From Nibribacter ruber (lineage in GTDB: Bacteria; Bacteroidota; Bacteroidia; Cytophagales; Hymenobacteraceae), in the NCBI RefSeq assembly GCF_009913235.1, contig NZ_CP047897.1:3719001-3783000 (forward strand): a DNA stretch of 64,000 nucleotides. The letters run 5' to 3'. Position 1 is the first letter of the stretch, and each line of letters opens with the position of its first letter. The notes under the pieces were generated by a model. It did no database searches. It had not been told where the DNA came from and was given only the letters and a program-made list of their open reading frames with translations. Position numbers and translations under genes: made by a program. Of this stretch, positions 1 to 10,623 are shown one piece after another.

Positions 1-978
1 GGCGTACACCTCAGGAGGGAGCCGGTGCCGAACCACTCCCCAGAGCGAACTCAGCCTGGAGAGGAAGGTCCGCTGCTCAGCTAAGGTCAGCCGTTGCCAA
101 AGTGCATGCGTATGCGGCCGTATGCCATTGACCATCTCCTCCCAGCCCTGGCCTTGGTTGGCCTTGAGGGTTTGGTTAAACAGACGCACCATGTCCAGAA
201 GGGTAGGAGCTTGCGCCAACCGGTCCCCGAAGCCTGTGTCTGCCCTCCCGGAAAGGTACGGCCTAGGCAAGTACCCATGGGTAGACACGGCCACCACCTC
301 GCCCTGAAACCCTTGTTGCTGCAAGGCTTGGAGCGTGTCTATGGTGGTAAGGCCGGTTCCTAGTAAAACCACGCTGGCTATAGACGGCAATCCTTTGAGC
401 GTGTCTGGCTGCCATGGGTCTGCCACGTACAATGGTGGAGTCAAGGCCTCTATATCTGTAGGAGAAAGGCACCGCAGTGGGGCCGGCTTGAAATTGCCGA
501 GGGCCAAGACCACCTGGTCCACAGAAAAAGGCCGGCCGCTTTCTACCTGTAGGTGATAGGTTTCCTGCAGAAGGTTTTTGGTAGTGGTAAGATGATTAGC
601 CCTTTCATTGATTACCCGAAACGTCTGTTGGTGCTGTTCCTGGGTCTGTTGCAGAAGAGCTTCTAAGTAGGCACCGTACAATGCGCGGGGTACAAAGGTG
701 GCGGCTATTTCTTCTGAAGTTAGGAGCTGGTATGCTGGTTGTGTGGCCAGCCAGTCTACAAAATGCGTGGGTTGGTCTGGGAAAGCGCTCATGCGCCCCG
801 CCGGCACATTGAGCAGGAAGGCGTCTGAGCTGGGCGCATAGGCCACTCCTTTGCCCGTTGGATAGCCACTGTTGAATAGGAGTACTTCTACCGGCTGCCG
901 GTTTTGCCTGAGCAGATGGACGGCTACCATGGTGCCACTGAACCCTCCTCCAATAATAGCAATGGTCTTGCGGTGCAT
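1..978 (-). CDS. FAD/NAD(P)-binding protein, partial (3' end outside window)
   Basis: Open on the minus strand from an ATG at 976-978 to the window edge, 326 codons with no stop. The N-terminus carries a Rossmann dinucleotide-binding glycine motif (IIGGGFSG, residues 8-15), and a second glycine-rich stretch (LLGTGLTTID) lies near residue 210. The layout fits the FAD/NAD(P)-binding proteins of the HpyO/YdhS type (NAD_binding_9 domain), usually about 450-600 residues, so roughly a third or more is missing here. The substrate cannot be told from the sequence. It lies downstream of the MoxR gene on the same strand, separated by 176 bases that contain a copy of the 38-bp palindrome, so it is probably a separate or weakly coupled transcription unit. 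The frame was checked codon by codon over the last 300 bases. Confidence 0.75.
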   Translation of the reverse strand, partial: MHRKTIAIIGGGFSGTMVAVHLLRQNRQPVEVLLFNSGYPTGKGVAYAPSSDAFLLNVPAGRMSAFPDQPTHFVDWLATQPAYQLLTSEEIAATFVPRALYGAYLEALLQQTQEQHQQTFRVINERANHLTTTKNLLQETYHLQVESGRPFSVDQVVLALGNFKPAPLRCLSPTDIEALTPPLYVADPWQPDTLKGLPSIASVVLLGTGLTTIDTLQALQQQGFQGEVVAVSTHGYLPRPYLSGRADTGFGDRLAQAPTLLDMVRLFNQTLKANQGQGWEEMVNGIRPHTHALWQRLTLAEQRTFLSRLSSLWGVVRHRLPPEVYA

Positions 979-1114
979 AATGCTGCAGGTTAGGATGCTT
1001 GTAGGGTCTCTGGCCACCAATAGCAGAAGTACAAGCAGTGTCTCTGCAAACTGGTTTTAAGAAAAAAAGTTACGGGGAAGCAGCAGGCCGAAACCTGGTG
1101 ATGGGGGAAGTGCT

Positions 1115-1152
1115 CGTTTTTAGGCTGTTTTTCAGAAAATAGGCCAAAAACG
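1115..1152. repeat. 38-bp intergenic palindrome, copy 1
   Basis: Near-perfect inverted repeat beginning CGTTTTTAGGCTG and ending GGCCAAAAACG. It sits between two minus-strand genes, just downstream of the MoxR stop codon. The centre reads CAG, that is CTG on the transcribed strand. Confidence 0.9.
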
Positions 1153-1154
1153 AA

Positions 1155-2117
1155 TTACAAAAGTTCTTTGACTATCTGCTCTACGGTAATGCCCTGGGCC
1201 TCTGCCTTAAAGTTGCGCACCAGCCGGTGTCTTAAAATGGGCACCGCCACGGCTTTCACGTCTTCAATGTCTGGCGAGTATTTACCGTTGAGCAGGGCGT
1301 TGCACTTAGCGCCCATGATCAGGTGCTGCGAAGCTCTGGGACCTGCGCCCCACTCCAGGTATTGTTTGGCCTGCTCAGCGGCCATGTCTGAGTCTGGCCG
1401 GGTTTGGTGCACCAGTTTCACGGCGTATTCTACCACATTGTCTGTCACGGGCACGCGGCGCACCAACTGCTGGAACTCTACAATCTCCTCAGAGGTGAGA
1501 ATAACCTGCGGTTGATAATTACGATCCCCGGTAGTGTTCTTGACGATCTGCAACTCTGAGGCGTAGCTAGGATAGCTCAACGCCACGTGAAACATGAAAC
1601 GGTCCAGCTGGGCCTCGGGTAAAGGATAGGTTCCTTCCTGTTCAATGGGGTTTTGGGTTGCCAGCACAAAGAACGGGCGCGGGAGTTTGTAATGATGGCC
1701 GGCCACCGTTACGGAGTATTCCTGCATGGCCTCTAAGAGCGCGGCCTGGGTTTTGGGAGGGGTGCGGTTAATCTCATCTGCCAGCACTATGTTGGCAAAC
1801 ACGGGGCCTTTCACAAACTGAAAGTTGCGGTTCTGGTCCAGGGTCTCAGAGCCCAGAATGTCTGAGGGCATCAAGTCTGGCGTGAACTGTACCCGGTTAA
1901 AGGACATGTCCAGAGACGAAGCGATGGTATGGATGAGCAGGGTCTTGGCCAAGCCCGGTACGCCCACCAAAAGACAATGCCCCTGACAAAAGACTGCGGT
2001 GAGCACTAGTTTCACTACCTCCTCCTGTCCAATGATGGTTTGGGAGATTTCAGAGGTAAGGCGCCTGTAGGCGTTGTGTAGCGCGTCAGCGGCTTCTTTG
2101 TCAGAGGCAAATGGCAT
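1155..2117 (-). CDS. MoxR family AAA+ ATPase
   Basis: A 320-residue AAA+ ATPase of the MoxR family, cytoplasmic chaperone-like ATPases that usually act with von Willebrand factor A-domain proteins to mature or activate client complexes. Walker A (GVPGLAKT) is near residues 52-59, Walker B (VLADEINR) near 111-118, and a sensor-1-type stretch (FVLATQNP) near 150. Full length for the family. The start is 13 bases downstream of the stop of the SurA-like gene, so the two are probably cotranscribed. The usual partners (DUF58 and VWA proteins) are not in this window. The client is unknown; linkage to periplasmic foldases suggests, but does not show, a cell-envelope role. Confidence 0.93.
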   Translation of the reverse strand: MPFASDKEAADALHNAYRRLTSEISQTIIGQEEVVKLVLTAVFCQGHCLLVGVPGLAKTLLIHTIASSLDMSFNRVQFTPDLMPSDILGSETLDQNRNFQFVKGPVFANIVLADEINRTPPKTQAALLEAMQEYSVTVAGHHYKLPRPFFVLATQNPIEQEGTYPLPEAQLDRFMFHVALSYPSYASELQIVKNTTGDRNYQPQVILTSEEIVEFQQLVRRVPVTDNVVEYAVKLVHQTRPDSDMAAEQAKQYLEWGAGPRASQHLIMGAKCNALLNGKYSPDIEDVKAVAVPILRHRLVRNFKAEAQGITVEQIVKELL

Positions 2118-2130
2118 ATAAGGAGCGGGT

Positions 2131-3486
2131 TTACTCGTCTAATTTACAAGCCTGAAAGTCTGGGGCCACGTCTACAAACACAGTGCTCTTGTTTTTCTCA
2201 AACCACTCATTGATGGCTTTGTTGCGTTTGTTGCTCAGGGCGGCGGCGGCTATCTTCTGATAATCGTCTTTCAAATTCGCCTGATGCGGAGGTGTCTTGG
2301 ATTTCAGGTACAAGATGCGGAGGGCCTCTTTGCCGTCTTCTGTGCGGTACGGCAGGGGAGCACTGATGCTGCCTACCTGCATGGTGTCAATGACAAAGAA
2401 AATGGCCGGGTCCAGTTTGTCTACGGGCAGGTACGTGGTAGGGCTGTTACCCAGAGTAAGCATGCCGCCGTTGCCTTTGCTGGTCATGTCATCTGAGAAG
2501 TCTTTGGCGGCCTTGGCAAACGTGGTGCTGTCTTTTTGGATCAAAGCTTTAATGCTATCCAAAGCCTGGGCGGTGGCTTGCATGTCTACCTGCGCGGTGG
2601 CGGGCTTGATTAAGATGTGACGAGAGTTGTATTCTTCGCCGCGCACTTCAATCAGCTGGATCAGGTGAAACCCGAACATAGACTCAATCACCGGAGACAT
2701 CTCGCCTGGCTTTAATTTAAGGGCAGCAGCCTCATATTCTGGTACCAACTCGCGGCGCTTGAAAAAGCCAAGGTTGCCCCCCTCTGCGGCAGAGGCCGGG
2801 TCTTGCGAGTATTGCTTGGCCAGCGCGGCAAAGTCCTCACCGTTCACAATGCGCTTTCTGATTTCTTCCAGCTGCTTTCTGGCCTGAGCCTTTTGGGCGC
2901 CGCCAATCTGGGCAATCTTCACAATCTGGCCCACTTCTACTTCGGTAGAGTAATACGGGAGGCTGTCTTGCGGAATCTGGAGGAAGAACTGCTTCACTTC
3001 TTTGGGCGTCACCTTGATTTTGCCGGCTATCTCCTTTTCCATTTTCTGGATGGTCAGGTTCTCCCGCATGCTTTTGCGCAGGTCTTCCCTGATCTGGCTC
3101 ATGGGCTTGTTAAAGTAGGCCTCCAGTTTCTCTGGTCCGCCCACCTGGGCCACCATGTAGCTTAGGCGCTGCTCTAGCTCCCCGTCTACCTGGGCTTGTT
3201 CCACTATCACGGAGTCTACTTCGGCACGGGTCAAGAGTACCTTGTTCTGGATCATGGACTGCAGGATGCTGCAGCGCAGTTCCTGCGTGGCCTGATATCC
3301 TTGGCTGACCGCCTGGGCCTGCTGCAACTCCAGTTCTGACCGCAACACAATGTGGCCGCCCACGCGGGCAATGATATTGTCCAGCAAGATGGTCTGTTGC
3401 GCCTGTGCCTGGTTGCCCAGGGTGCAGGCTAACGCCAGCGCAAACATGCTTTTTAAAAGAATAGAAAAGTTAATACGGGTTTTCAT
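2131..3486 (-). CDS. SurA-like periplasmic peptidyl-prolyl isomerase
   Basis: A 451-residue secreted protein with an N-terminal signal peptide (hydrophobic core about residues 10-24, likely cleavage after AQA near 29). A SurA-type N-terminal helical region is followed by two parvulin (PpiC/rotamase) domains at about 180-285 and 285-400; the first shows the typical GGNLGFF and FGFHLIQL motifs. In Bacteroidota such proteins are expected to chaperone outer-membrane beta-barrel proteins in the periplasm. It follows the larger parvulin lipoprotein gene by 104 bases and is followed by MoxR after 13 bases, so the three may form one envelope-biogenesis cluster. Confidence 0.9.
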   Translation of the reverse strand: MKTRINFSILLKSMFALALACTLGNQAQAQQTILLDNIIARVGGHIVLRSELELQQAQAVSQGYQATQELRCSILQSMIQNKVLLTRAEVDSVIVEQAQVDGELEQRLSYMVAQVGGPEKLEAYFNKPMSQIREDLRKSMRENLTIQKMEKEIAGKIKVTPKEVKQFFLQIPQDSLPYYSTEVEVGQIVKIAQIGGAQKAQARKQLEEIRKRIVNGEDFAALAKQYSQDPASAAEGGNLGFFKRRELVPEYEAAALKLKPGEMSPVIESMFGFHLIQLIEVRGEEYNSRHILIKPATAQVDMQATAQALDSIKALIQKDSTTFAKAAKDFSDDMTSKGNGGMLTLGNSPTTYLPVDKLDPAIFFVIDTMQVGSISAPLPYRTEDGKEALRILYLKSKTPPHQANLKDDYQKIAAAALSNKRNKAINEWFEKNKSTVFVDVAPDFQACKLDE

Positions 3487-3557
3487 GTCAGGTATTTAAA
3501 GCCGAACCTTCTGAGAGGAGCTGACTTTCAGGGCAAAATATGATTAATCTTAACAAA

Positions 3558-3565
3558 CAAAGCTA
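3558..3565 (-). promoter_or_regulatory. Candidate -7 box for the SurA-like gene
   Basis: On the minus strand the sequence reads TAGCTTTG, matching the Bacteroidota -7 consensus TAnnTTTG, 72 bases before the ATG. No clear TTG -33 element was found at the expected distance, so this is tentative. Confidence 0.3.
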
Positions 3566-3590
3566 GACAAACGGCTCCACTTTAAGAAAC

Positions 3591-5885
3591 TTACTTCTTA
3601 ATGAGCTTCTCTACCTCTGCCTGGTTCACGCTTACCGGGTATTTCTGGCGTAGTTCCTTCACCCATTCTTTCTCCAGATAGTTCTGGTAGTCTGAGATGA
3701 CCGCCCCGCGGGTTTCATTCAAGGCTTTAGGGCCGGCGGGTTCTATTTGGTCAATCTTCACCAGCACAGATCTGCCGTCAACGGTAGTGGTGTAGGTGCC
3801 AGGCTGCCAGTTTACCTGATCCAAGGCCTTGTTCTCGCCTTTCTGGAACTTGCGGGACATTACTTGCAGGGCCAGCGGGTTGCTCTGGTTGTACTGGTCG
3901 GCTAAGGTCTGCAAATCTGTAGAGTAGACACGTATGGCCACGCGGCGGGCGTTGCGCGCATTGGAAGGACGGTCAGCATTGGGCACTAACTGGATGGCTT
4001 CTTCATTCACGCCTTTCTTTACCAGGTAGTTCTTCACGGCATTGGCTCTTCTGGCGGCCAAGGAAGCGTTGCTTCTGTTGGTGGTCTCTCTGGCATCTAA
4101 GGAGCCAGTCAGTTCAATGGTTAAGGCGGTGTCTGCCTGCAACAGGTTGGCCAATTGATCCAGTTGGGCCAAAGATGCGGCAGAAAGATTGTCATTGTTG
4201 AACGCAAAGGCCAGGTCTGGCTGCTTATGGCGCAAGGACAGGAATCTACCTTCTGCTAGTTGTTTCTGGGCTTGTGCTAAAATCTCAGGAGTGGCTGCGC
4301 TTAAGATGGTGGCTTGGGCACGAGGACTCCACATGTATTTGCTGCGGTTCTGCTCAAAGAAGTTGCGCAAGCCTACCGTGTCTTCCATGGCCTTGGTCCA
4401 TACCTTCTCTTCCATCAGCTGAAACAACAGAATGCCGTCATGGTACTCATTTACCAGCATCTTAAAGTCCTGGTGTTTTTCCTCTAAGTGGTCGCGCTCA
4501 TAGTTCAGCAGGCTGGTCTCCACAAACTTGTCATACAACAGGTTCATAGAATGGGCCAGAGAAGCGTTCTGCTTTGGTTTCTGGTTTTCCTCTACGTACT
4601 TGCCAAACTGGCTTACTGTGTACGGCTGGCCTTTGATGGTAAACAGGGTGGCAGAACCGACGTTTTTAGGCTCAGCAGGCTCTTTGTACTGCCAGTTGCC
4701 CGCCAATAGGGTAGAGTCTGCCAGACGCAGGGCCAGCTCTTTGTTGGCGGCAACTTCCTGAAACTGGTTTTCTGTTCTTATGCGGCGCAGGAAGGCCGCT
4801 TTGTTCAATTCTGAGCGGGAGTCTTTGGCAATACGGTTACGCAGAGACTGTTCCATCTCCTCATAAGTGGGCAATTGCTTGCGCTCCAGTAATTGGATGA
4901 TGTGCCAGCCGTAGGGCGTCTGAACCGGAGGGGTGATGGCGCCCGGCTGAGGCAGGGCAAAGGCGGCTTCCTCAAAAGAAGGAATCATGCGGCCGGTGCC
5001 AAACCAAGGCAGTTCTCCGCCTTCCTCGGCAGAGGCGGCGTCTTCAGAGAACTGAGAGGCTAGTTTGTTCCAGTCTTCTTTGCGCTGCACGCGTCGGTAA
5101 ATCTCGTCTATCTTCTTTTTGGCTACCAGAGAGTCTGCCTTGGGCATGCCCTGCGTGGCGCGTACCATGATGTGGGCCACTTTTATTTCGCCTTGGGCCG
5201 GGCGGATGTCATTTACTTTGATGATGTGGTAGCCAAAGCGGGTTCTCACGGGCTCAGAGACCTGGCCTTTAGCGGTGTTGTAGGCGGCATTCTCAAACGG
5301 GTACACCATCTGCAGGGCCGTAAAGTAGCCAAGCTGTCCGCCGTTCTCCCGGGCAGACGGATCATCTGACTTTGTTCTGGCCAGGTTCTCAAAAGAAGCG
5401 CCGTTCAGCACCTGCTGGCGTAGGTCAGAAATTCGTTGGAAAGCGGCCAGTGTGTCTTTGGGGTCTGCCTCGCTGTCTACTGCCACCAGAATGTGAGAGG
5501 CGTTGATTTCTTTTTTAGAGCGCTCGTAGGCTTCGCGCACCAACTGGTCCGTGACGCTTTTCTCAGTGAGGTAGGGTTGGGCCAGTTGTTCTTTGTAGCC
5601 GCCTAGCTCCGTCTTGAAGGCTTGGGTGGTGTCCAGGCCGCGGCTTCTGGCTTCAGCTACTTTCAGTTTGAAGTTGGTGTACAGGTCCAGGTACTCCTGC
5701 ACGCTGGCCTGGGAATAGGCGCTGTCTGAGTTGCCGTTGTTTTTCTCATACACATAGGCAAATTCAGAAACAGGAACTGCCTCTGGGCCAATGGTGAGCA
5801 CAGCCGGCTCATTGGCCTTTTTAGGGGAAGAACAACTGTACAGAAGAAAGGCGCTCAGGCCCAGGTAGAAAGAAGAAGCTCGCAT
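3591..5885 (-). CDS. Parvulin-type prolyl isomerase lipoprotein with inserted OmpA-like domain
   Basis: A 764-residue protein with a lipobox near residue 18 (LLYSCSS), so a predicted lipoprotein. Two parvulin domains lie at about 128-230 and 232-337, each with the GGxLGYF/GGELPWF and YGxHIIxL-type motifs. About residues 560-658 resemble an OmpA C-terminal peptidoglycan-binding domain: a LTIELTGSLDA strand, RRANAVKNYL helix and NARRVAIRV end. A tail of about 100 residues follows. PpiD/SurA-type chaperones are common in this phylum; the OmpA-like insertion is unusual and would tether the foldase to peptidoglycan. The intergenic gap to the SurA-like gene downstream is 104 bases. The parvulin assignment is firm, the OmpA-like assignment likely. 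Confidence 0.87.
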   Translation of the reverse strand: MRASSFYLGLSAFLLYSCSSPKKANEPAVLTIGPEAVPVSEFAYVYEKNNGNSDSAYSQASVQEYLDLYTNFKLKVAEARSRGLDTTQAFKTELGGYKEQLAQPYLTEKSVTDQLVREAYERSKKEINASHILVAVDSEADPKDTLAAFQRISDLRQQVLNGASFENLARTKSDDPSARENGGQLGYFTALQMVYPFENAAYNTAKGQVSEPVRTRFGYHIIKVNDIRPAQGEIKVAHIMVRATQGMPKADSLVAKKKIDEIYRRVQRKEDWNKLASQFSEDAASAEEGGELPWFGTGRMIPSFEEAAFALPQPGAITPPVQTPYGWHIIQLLERKQLPTYEEMEQSLRNRIAKDSRSELNKAAFLRRIRTENQFQEVAANKELALRLADSTLLAGNWQYKEPAEPKNVGSATLFTIKGQPYTVSQFGKYVEENQKPKQNASLAHSMNLLYDKFVETSLLNYERDHLEEKHQDFKMLVNEYHDGILLFQLMEEKVWTKAMEDTVGLRNFFEQNRSKYMWSPRAQATILSAATPEILAQAQKQLAEGRFLSLRHKQPDLAFAFNNDNLSAASLAQLDQLANLLQADTALTIELTGSLDARETTNRSNASLAARRANAVKNYLVKKGVNEEAIQLVPNADRPSNARNARRVAIRVYSTDLQTLADQYNQSNPLALQVMSRKFQKGENKALDQVNWQPGTYTTTVDGRSVLVKIDQIEPAGPKALNETRGAVISDYQNYLEKEWVKELRQKYPVSVNQAEVEKLIKK

Positions 5886-6013
5886 AGATTCTCAGCAAAT
5901 CACAAGTGCGCGGCCGTCAGGCAGCCGAACATTATGCAATTTTACTCATTTTTTTGGACAGAACCGGCCCCCTCTGAAAAACATAGTGCTCATGGGGCTC
6001 AAACGGAAACCGG

Positions 6014-6056
6014 GGCCTGTTTTCAGGGTCTTTTGCTGAAAACAGGCCAAAAACGG
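6014..6056. repeat. 38-bp intergenic palindrome, copy 2 (diverged)
   Basis: Two perfect 13-base arms (GGCCTGTTTTCAG and its complement) surround a 9-base loop, followed by AAAAACGG. The left CGTTTTT flank is lost and the centre is enlarged, so this is a diverged family member. It lies between two minus-strand genes. Confidence 0.75.
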
Positions 6057-6093
6057 TTTTTATTGTATACGGGAGGTAAAAAATAAAGCCTGC

Positions 6094-6504
6094 CTATGAA
6101 ATAAGCTTGTACAGCCGGCAGATGTTGGTAGAGCCCTGCTGGGTGTACTCTACCTTGTCCATGATTCTGTTGACCAGCGCCACGCCCACGCCGCCTTTCT
6201 TGCCCATTTTGATGTTGTCAATGATGTCTGGCTCTCGGTAGTGGGCCTGCTCAAAGGCAATGCCGTTGTCTGAGAGCTCAAAGACCACCTCGCGGTCATC
6301 ATAAGAGATCTCCAGACACATGAATTTACTGCCATCTTCCTGGTTGGCATGAATGATCATGTTGGCGCAGATTTCATCCACGGCCAGAATGATCTGGTTC
6401 AAGGTGATGGCAGACAAAGGGACAGGGGCCAGGGTTTCCGTGACAAACGCCCGGATGGTTTTCAGGTTTTTCCTGTCACAACTGACCCGAATGAAATTAG
6501 TCAT
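6094..6504 (-). CDS. RsbW-like HATPase (anti-sigma-type serine kinase)
   Basis: A 136-residue GHKL/HATPase_c_2 protein. The N box is seen in DEICANMIIHA (about residues 47-57), the G1 box in ELSDNGIAFE (about 79-88) and the G2 box in GKKGGVGVALV (about 100-111). Family members bind ATP, phosphorylate a STAS-domain antagonist on Ser and sequester a partner protein. The start codon overlaps the end of the STAS gene by 8 bases, which implies translational coupling and matched stoichiometry. Together with the upstream STAS and SpoIIE-type phosphatase genes it forms a complete partner-switching set. The sequestered target is not encoded nearby. Confidence 0.9.
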   Translation of the reverse strand: MTNFIRVSCDRKNLKTIRAFVTETLAPVPLSAITLNQIILAVDEICANMIIHANQEDGSKFMCLEISYDDREVVFELSDNGIAFEQAHYREPDIIDNIKMGKKGGVGVALVNRIMDKVEYTQQGSTNICRLYKLIS

Positions 6505-6835
6505 TGGCGATGGTCACGGCTTCTTCATAAGAAGAAACAATGGTCATTAACAGGTCAAGGCCTAAAATTTCAAATACGTTGCGTACTTTCTCTTGCATGT
6601 TGAAGAAGATAAGCTTGATCTGTGCATCTTCAAACCGCTGTAAATGCGATATGAACACGCCCAAGCCCGCAGAGGAGATGTAGTTAAGGTTCTTGCAGTC
6701 TACCAGTATCTTGCTGAACATCATGATACTAGGGGCCGAAAGCTCTTCATCTAGCATCACAGATGAGCTGGCGTCCAATTCACCGTCTAAACTGATGGTG
6801 ATGGTATTGTCGGAGATTGTGTGTTTAATTTTCAT
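6497..6835 (-). CDS. STAS-domain anti-sigma factor antagonist (RsbV/SpoIIAA-like)
   Basis: A 112-residue single STAS domain. The conserved phosphoacceptor region is YISSAGLGVF near residues 52-61; the second Ser of ISSAG is the expected phosphorylation site. In the family the unphosphorylated form binds the RsbW-like kinase and frees its partner, and the SpoIIE-type phosphatase removes the phosphate. The gene starts 20 bases after the phosphatase stop and overlaps the kinase start by 8 bases, so the three are an operon. Confidence 0.92.
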   Translation of the reverse strand: MKIKHTISDNTITISLDGELDASSSVMLDEELSAPSIMMFSKILVDCKNLNYISSAGLGVFISHLQRFEDAQIKLIFFNMQEKVRNVFEILGLDLLMTIVSSYEEAVTIAND

Positions 6836-6855
6836 CGCGCTTCTTTACGAAACTT

Positions 6856-8934
6856 CTAAATCTTTGGTTGAGGGGGTTTGAACTTGATCACGAGCAGCGT
6901 CTGGTCATCATAGAGGATGTCATTTGAAAACTCTGACACGTCATTGATGATGGCGCTTTTAATGTCTTCTGCCTCAAGATGGTAGGTTTGGGAGAGCATG
7001 TATTTGAGGCGCTCCTCGCCGTATTCATCCTGTTCTGGGCTACGGGCCTCTACTATCCCGTCTGTGTAAATCACCATCACGTCGCCGGGGTTGTAGTCAT
7101 AGTGCAGGCGGTGAATGCGCTTGGCGTATGACTTGTCCCGCACAATGCCCAGGCCCAACCCTTCGGTCTGGAAGTAGAACGTATCTTCTGTCATGGCATT
7201 GTAGTAGAGCGTATGGCAGTGACCGGCCCTGGCAAAAGACACGCCTTGCATCTTGTAGTCAATGATGTACAGCGCTGAGGTGATGAACGAGGTGCGTTCC
7301 AGGCAGCGACTCAACGCGCTGTTGGCCTGCACCATGAACTCATCTGGCAGCATATCCTGTTGCATGAGCCCGTGAAAGATTCCCTTCATCTGAGCCATGT
7401 GGAACGCCGCCGAAATCCCCTTGCCTGACACATCGCCTATGATGATGGCAATCCTGGACTCACTCAACTGCAAGAAGTCATAAAAGTCACCGCCCACTTC
7501 TTTGGCCGCCTGCGAGTAAGAACTAATTTCAAACCAGGTATCCGTAGGAAATGTTTTAGGAATCAAGCGGTCCTGCACCAGACTGGCAATCTTAAGTTCT
7601 TCTTTGTAGCGCTCGTTCTGCAGCGATTCTGTGACCAGGCGCAGGTTCTCAATGGTCAGGACGGTCTGGTTGGTGAAGGTCTGCACCACGCTCACGGTGT
7701 CGGCGTCAAAGCCTTGGCTAACCTCACGCAGTAAAAACAAATGACCGTATTCTACCTTGGGCGAGGCTAATGGAATCACCAGCATAGACTGAAACGGCAA
7801 CCGTAGTTCTTTGAACGCCGGGTGGTGCAGCAGGTCTCCGTTCATGAAGATTTTGTTCTCGCCCAGCTGCGATGCATCCTGTTTAAGCGTGGCGAATGCT
7901 TTTTTAATGCTCTGCACCATGGGGTCTGGCGCGCTCTCATTGCGCATGAGTGAAGACCGTTTAGAATCTTCGGCTAAGTCCAGCCAGGCGGCGTCTGCCC
8001 CAGAGGCCTTGATGGCACTCTCAAACAACATGGAGTACACCTCGTCCTCGCTGCGGCCCTGCTGAATAGTCTGGCTCAGGCGCTGAAAGTTGAGGAGGTC
8101 TGCGTTCTTCTGCTCAAACACCTGAGACGTGGGCAAGCTGAACATGGCTACCAGCAAAGAGGCCAGCGCATAGCAGAACACAAACGACAAGGTGAGCAGA
8201 ATGAACGGGTTGTCTGTATAATCTACCACCAACTCTGGCGAGTCTGCATATTGGAACAGGAAATTGGCGAACAAGACTACGCTGACCAGAATGGCCATGA
8301 GCAGCAGGATGCTACCCCATTTGCGTTCCAGGTTCAGGTAGGCCACCCAGCGCAGGTGCACGCTCATGTACAAGCCATACGCCAGCAATAAACCCAGGTC
8401 CAGAATCAGGAAGATGTGGTTCATGTACTCTACGTTGAGCAGAGGCACCAGCAAAGAAAGGCCTATCAGAATCTCAAACCATTTCCACTGGCTTTCCAGG
8501 TCCTTGGTCTTGTGGTAGAGCACAAACTGCCGCCACGTGTAAAACGCCTTGGCCAGAAAGTACGCCAGAAACCCGAAGATGATCTGATAAAAGATGTCCA
8601 GCAGGTAGGGACTGTTGATCCAGTAGGTGTTCAGGCTGGGATAGCCCACTTGCAGCAACATGCACAGGTAGGCACTGAGGCCGCCTTTCACAAACAGCTT
8701 CCAGAGCGGCGAGGTGAACTGCGGGTTCTTCTGCACCTTCATGCGCTGGCGCTGGAACAAAAACACAGATACCAGAAAGATGACGGAGAACAGGTTGTTC
8801 AGGTACGGGAAGGCTGCATTGGATTCGCCTTCATGCACCTGCCGCGCCAAAAACAGAATATTCACCAATAGCAGAACCCAGCTCACGCTTCCTGTTAGAA
8901 AAGTCAATTGCTTGATTCGTTTAGTTTGGGGCAT
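6856..8934 (-). CDS. Membrane GAF-SpoIIE protein phosphatase (RsbU/P-like)
   Basis: A 692-residue membrane protein. The first 260 residues hold about seven predicted transmembrane segments, followed by a GAF-like domain (about 290-445) and a PP2C/SpoIIE phosphatase domain (about 455-688). Metal-binding motifs are intact: VGGDFYD near 480, GDVSGKG near 500, YTDGI near 635 and DDQT near 678. It should dephosphorylate the STAS protein encoded 20 bases downstream in response to a membrane or GAF-sensed signal. It starts 87 bases downstream of guaB. The input ligand is unknown. Confidence 0.9.
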   Translation of the reverse strand: MPQTKRIKQLTFLTGSVSWVLLLVNILFLARQVHEGESNAAFPYLNNLFSVIFLVSVFLFQRQRMKVQKNPQFTSPLWKLFVKGGLSAYLCMLLQVGYPSLNTYWINSPYLLDIFYQIIFGFLAYFLAKAFYTWRQFVLYHKTKDLESQWKWFEILIGLSLLVPLLNVEYMNHIFLILDLGLLLAYGLYMSVHLRWVAYLNLERKWGSILLLMAILVSVVLFANFLFQYADSPELVVDYTDNPFILLTLSFVFCYALASLLVAMFSLPTSQVFEQKNADLLNFQRLSQTIQQGRSEDEVYSMLFESAIKASGADAAWLDLAEDSKRSSLMRNESAPDPMVQSIKKAFATLKQDASQLGENKIFMNGDLLHHPAFKELRLPFQSMLVIPLASPKVEYGHLFLLREVSQGFDADTVSVVQTFTNQTVLTIENLRLVTESLQNERYKEELKIASLVQDRLIPKTFPTDTWFEISSYSQAAKEVGGDFYDFLQLSESRIAIIIGDVSGKGISAAFHMAQMKGIFHGLMQQDMLPDEFMVQANSALSRCLERTSFITSALYIIDYKMQGVSFARAGHCHTLYYNAMTEDTFYFQTEGLGLGIVRDKSYAKRIHRLHYDYNPGDVMVIYTDGIVEARSPEQDEYGEERLKYMLSQTYHLEAEDIKSAIINDVSEFSNDILYDDQTLLVIKFKPPQPKI

Positions 8935-9021
8935 TGGACGGGCGCCTGCTATTGGTATTGGTTAGTAAAGAACGAGGGTGAATACGTGAATTCTTACAAA
9001 AGAACTAAAATTTTAACGATA

Positions 9022-10503
<1,482 letters not shown>

Positions 10504-10578
10504 TTATGGTATTTGCCACGTAAAATTAAGAGAAAAGTTGAGTAAGGGCTTCTTTTTCTTATAAAAGAATTTTTAGAG

Positions 10579-10623
10579 CCGTTTTGATTTTGGCTCGTTT
10601 TCTGGGAAATAGCCCAAAAACGG
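10579..10623. repeat. 38-bp intergenic palindrome, copy 3 (with insertion)
   Basis: CCGTTTT, then about 7 extra bases, then GGCTCGTTTTCTGGGAAATAGCC and AAAAACGG: a family member with a short insertion in the left arm. It lies upstream of guaB. The core is still foldable. Confidence 0.75.

Noticed and set aside
1115-1152. The 38-bp palindromes as ordinary intrinsic terminators only
   Set aside because: They lack T-runs after the stem, have nearly constant length and sequence, and also occur between divergent genes (11514, 24445), which a pure terminator would not need.
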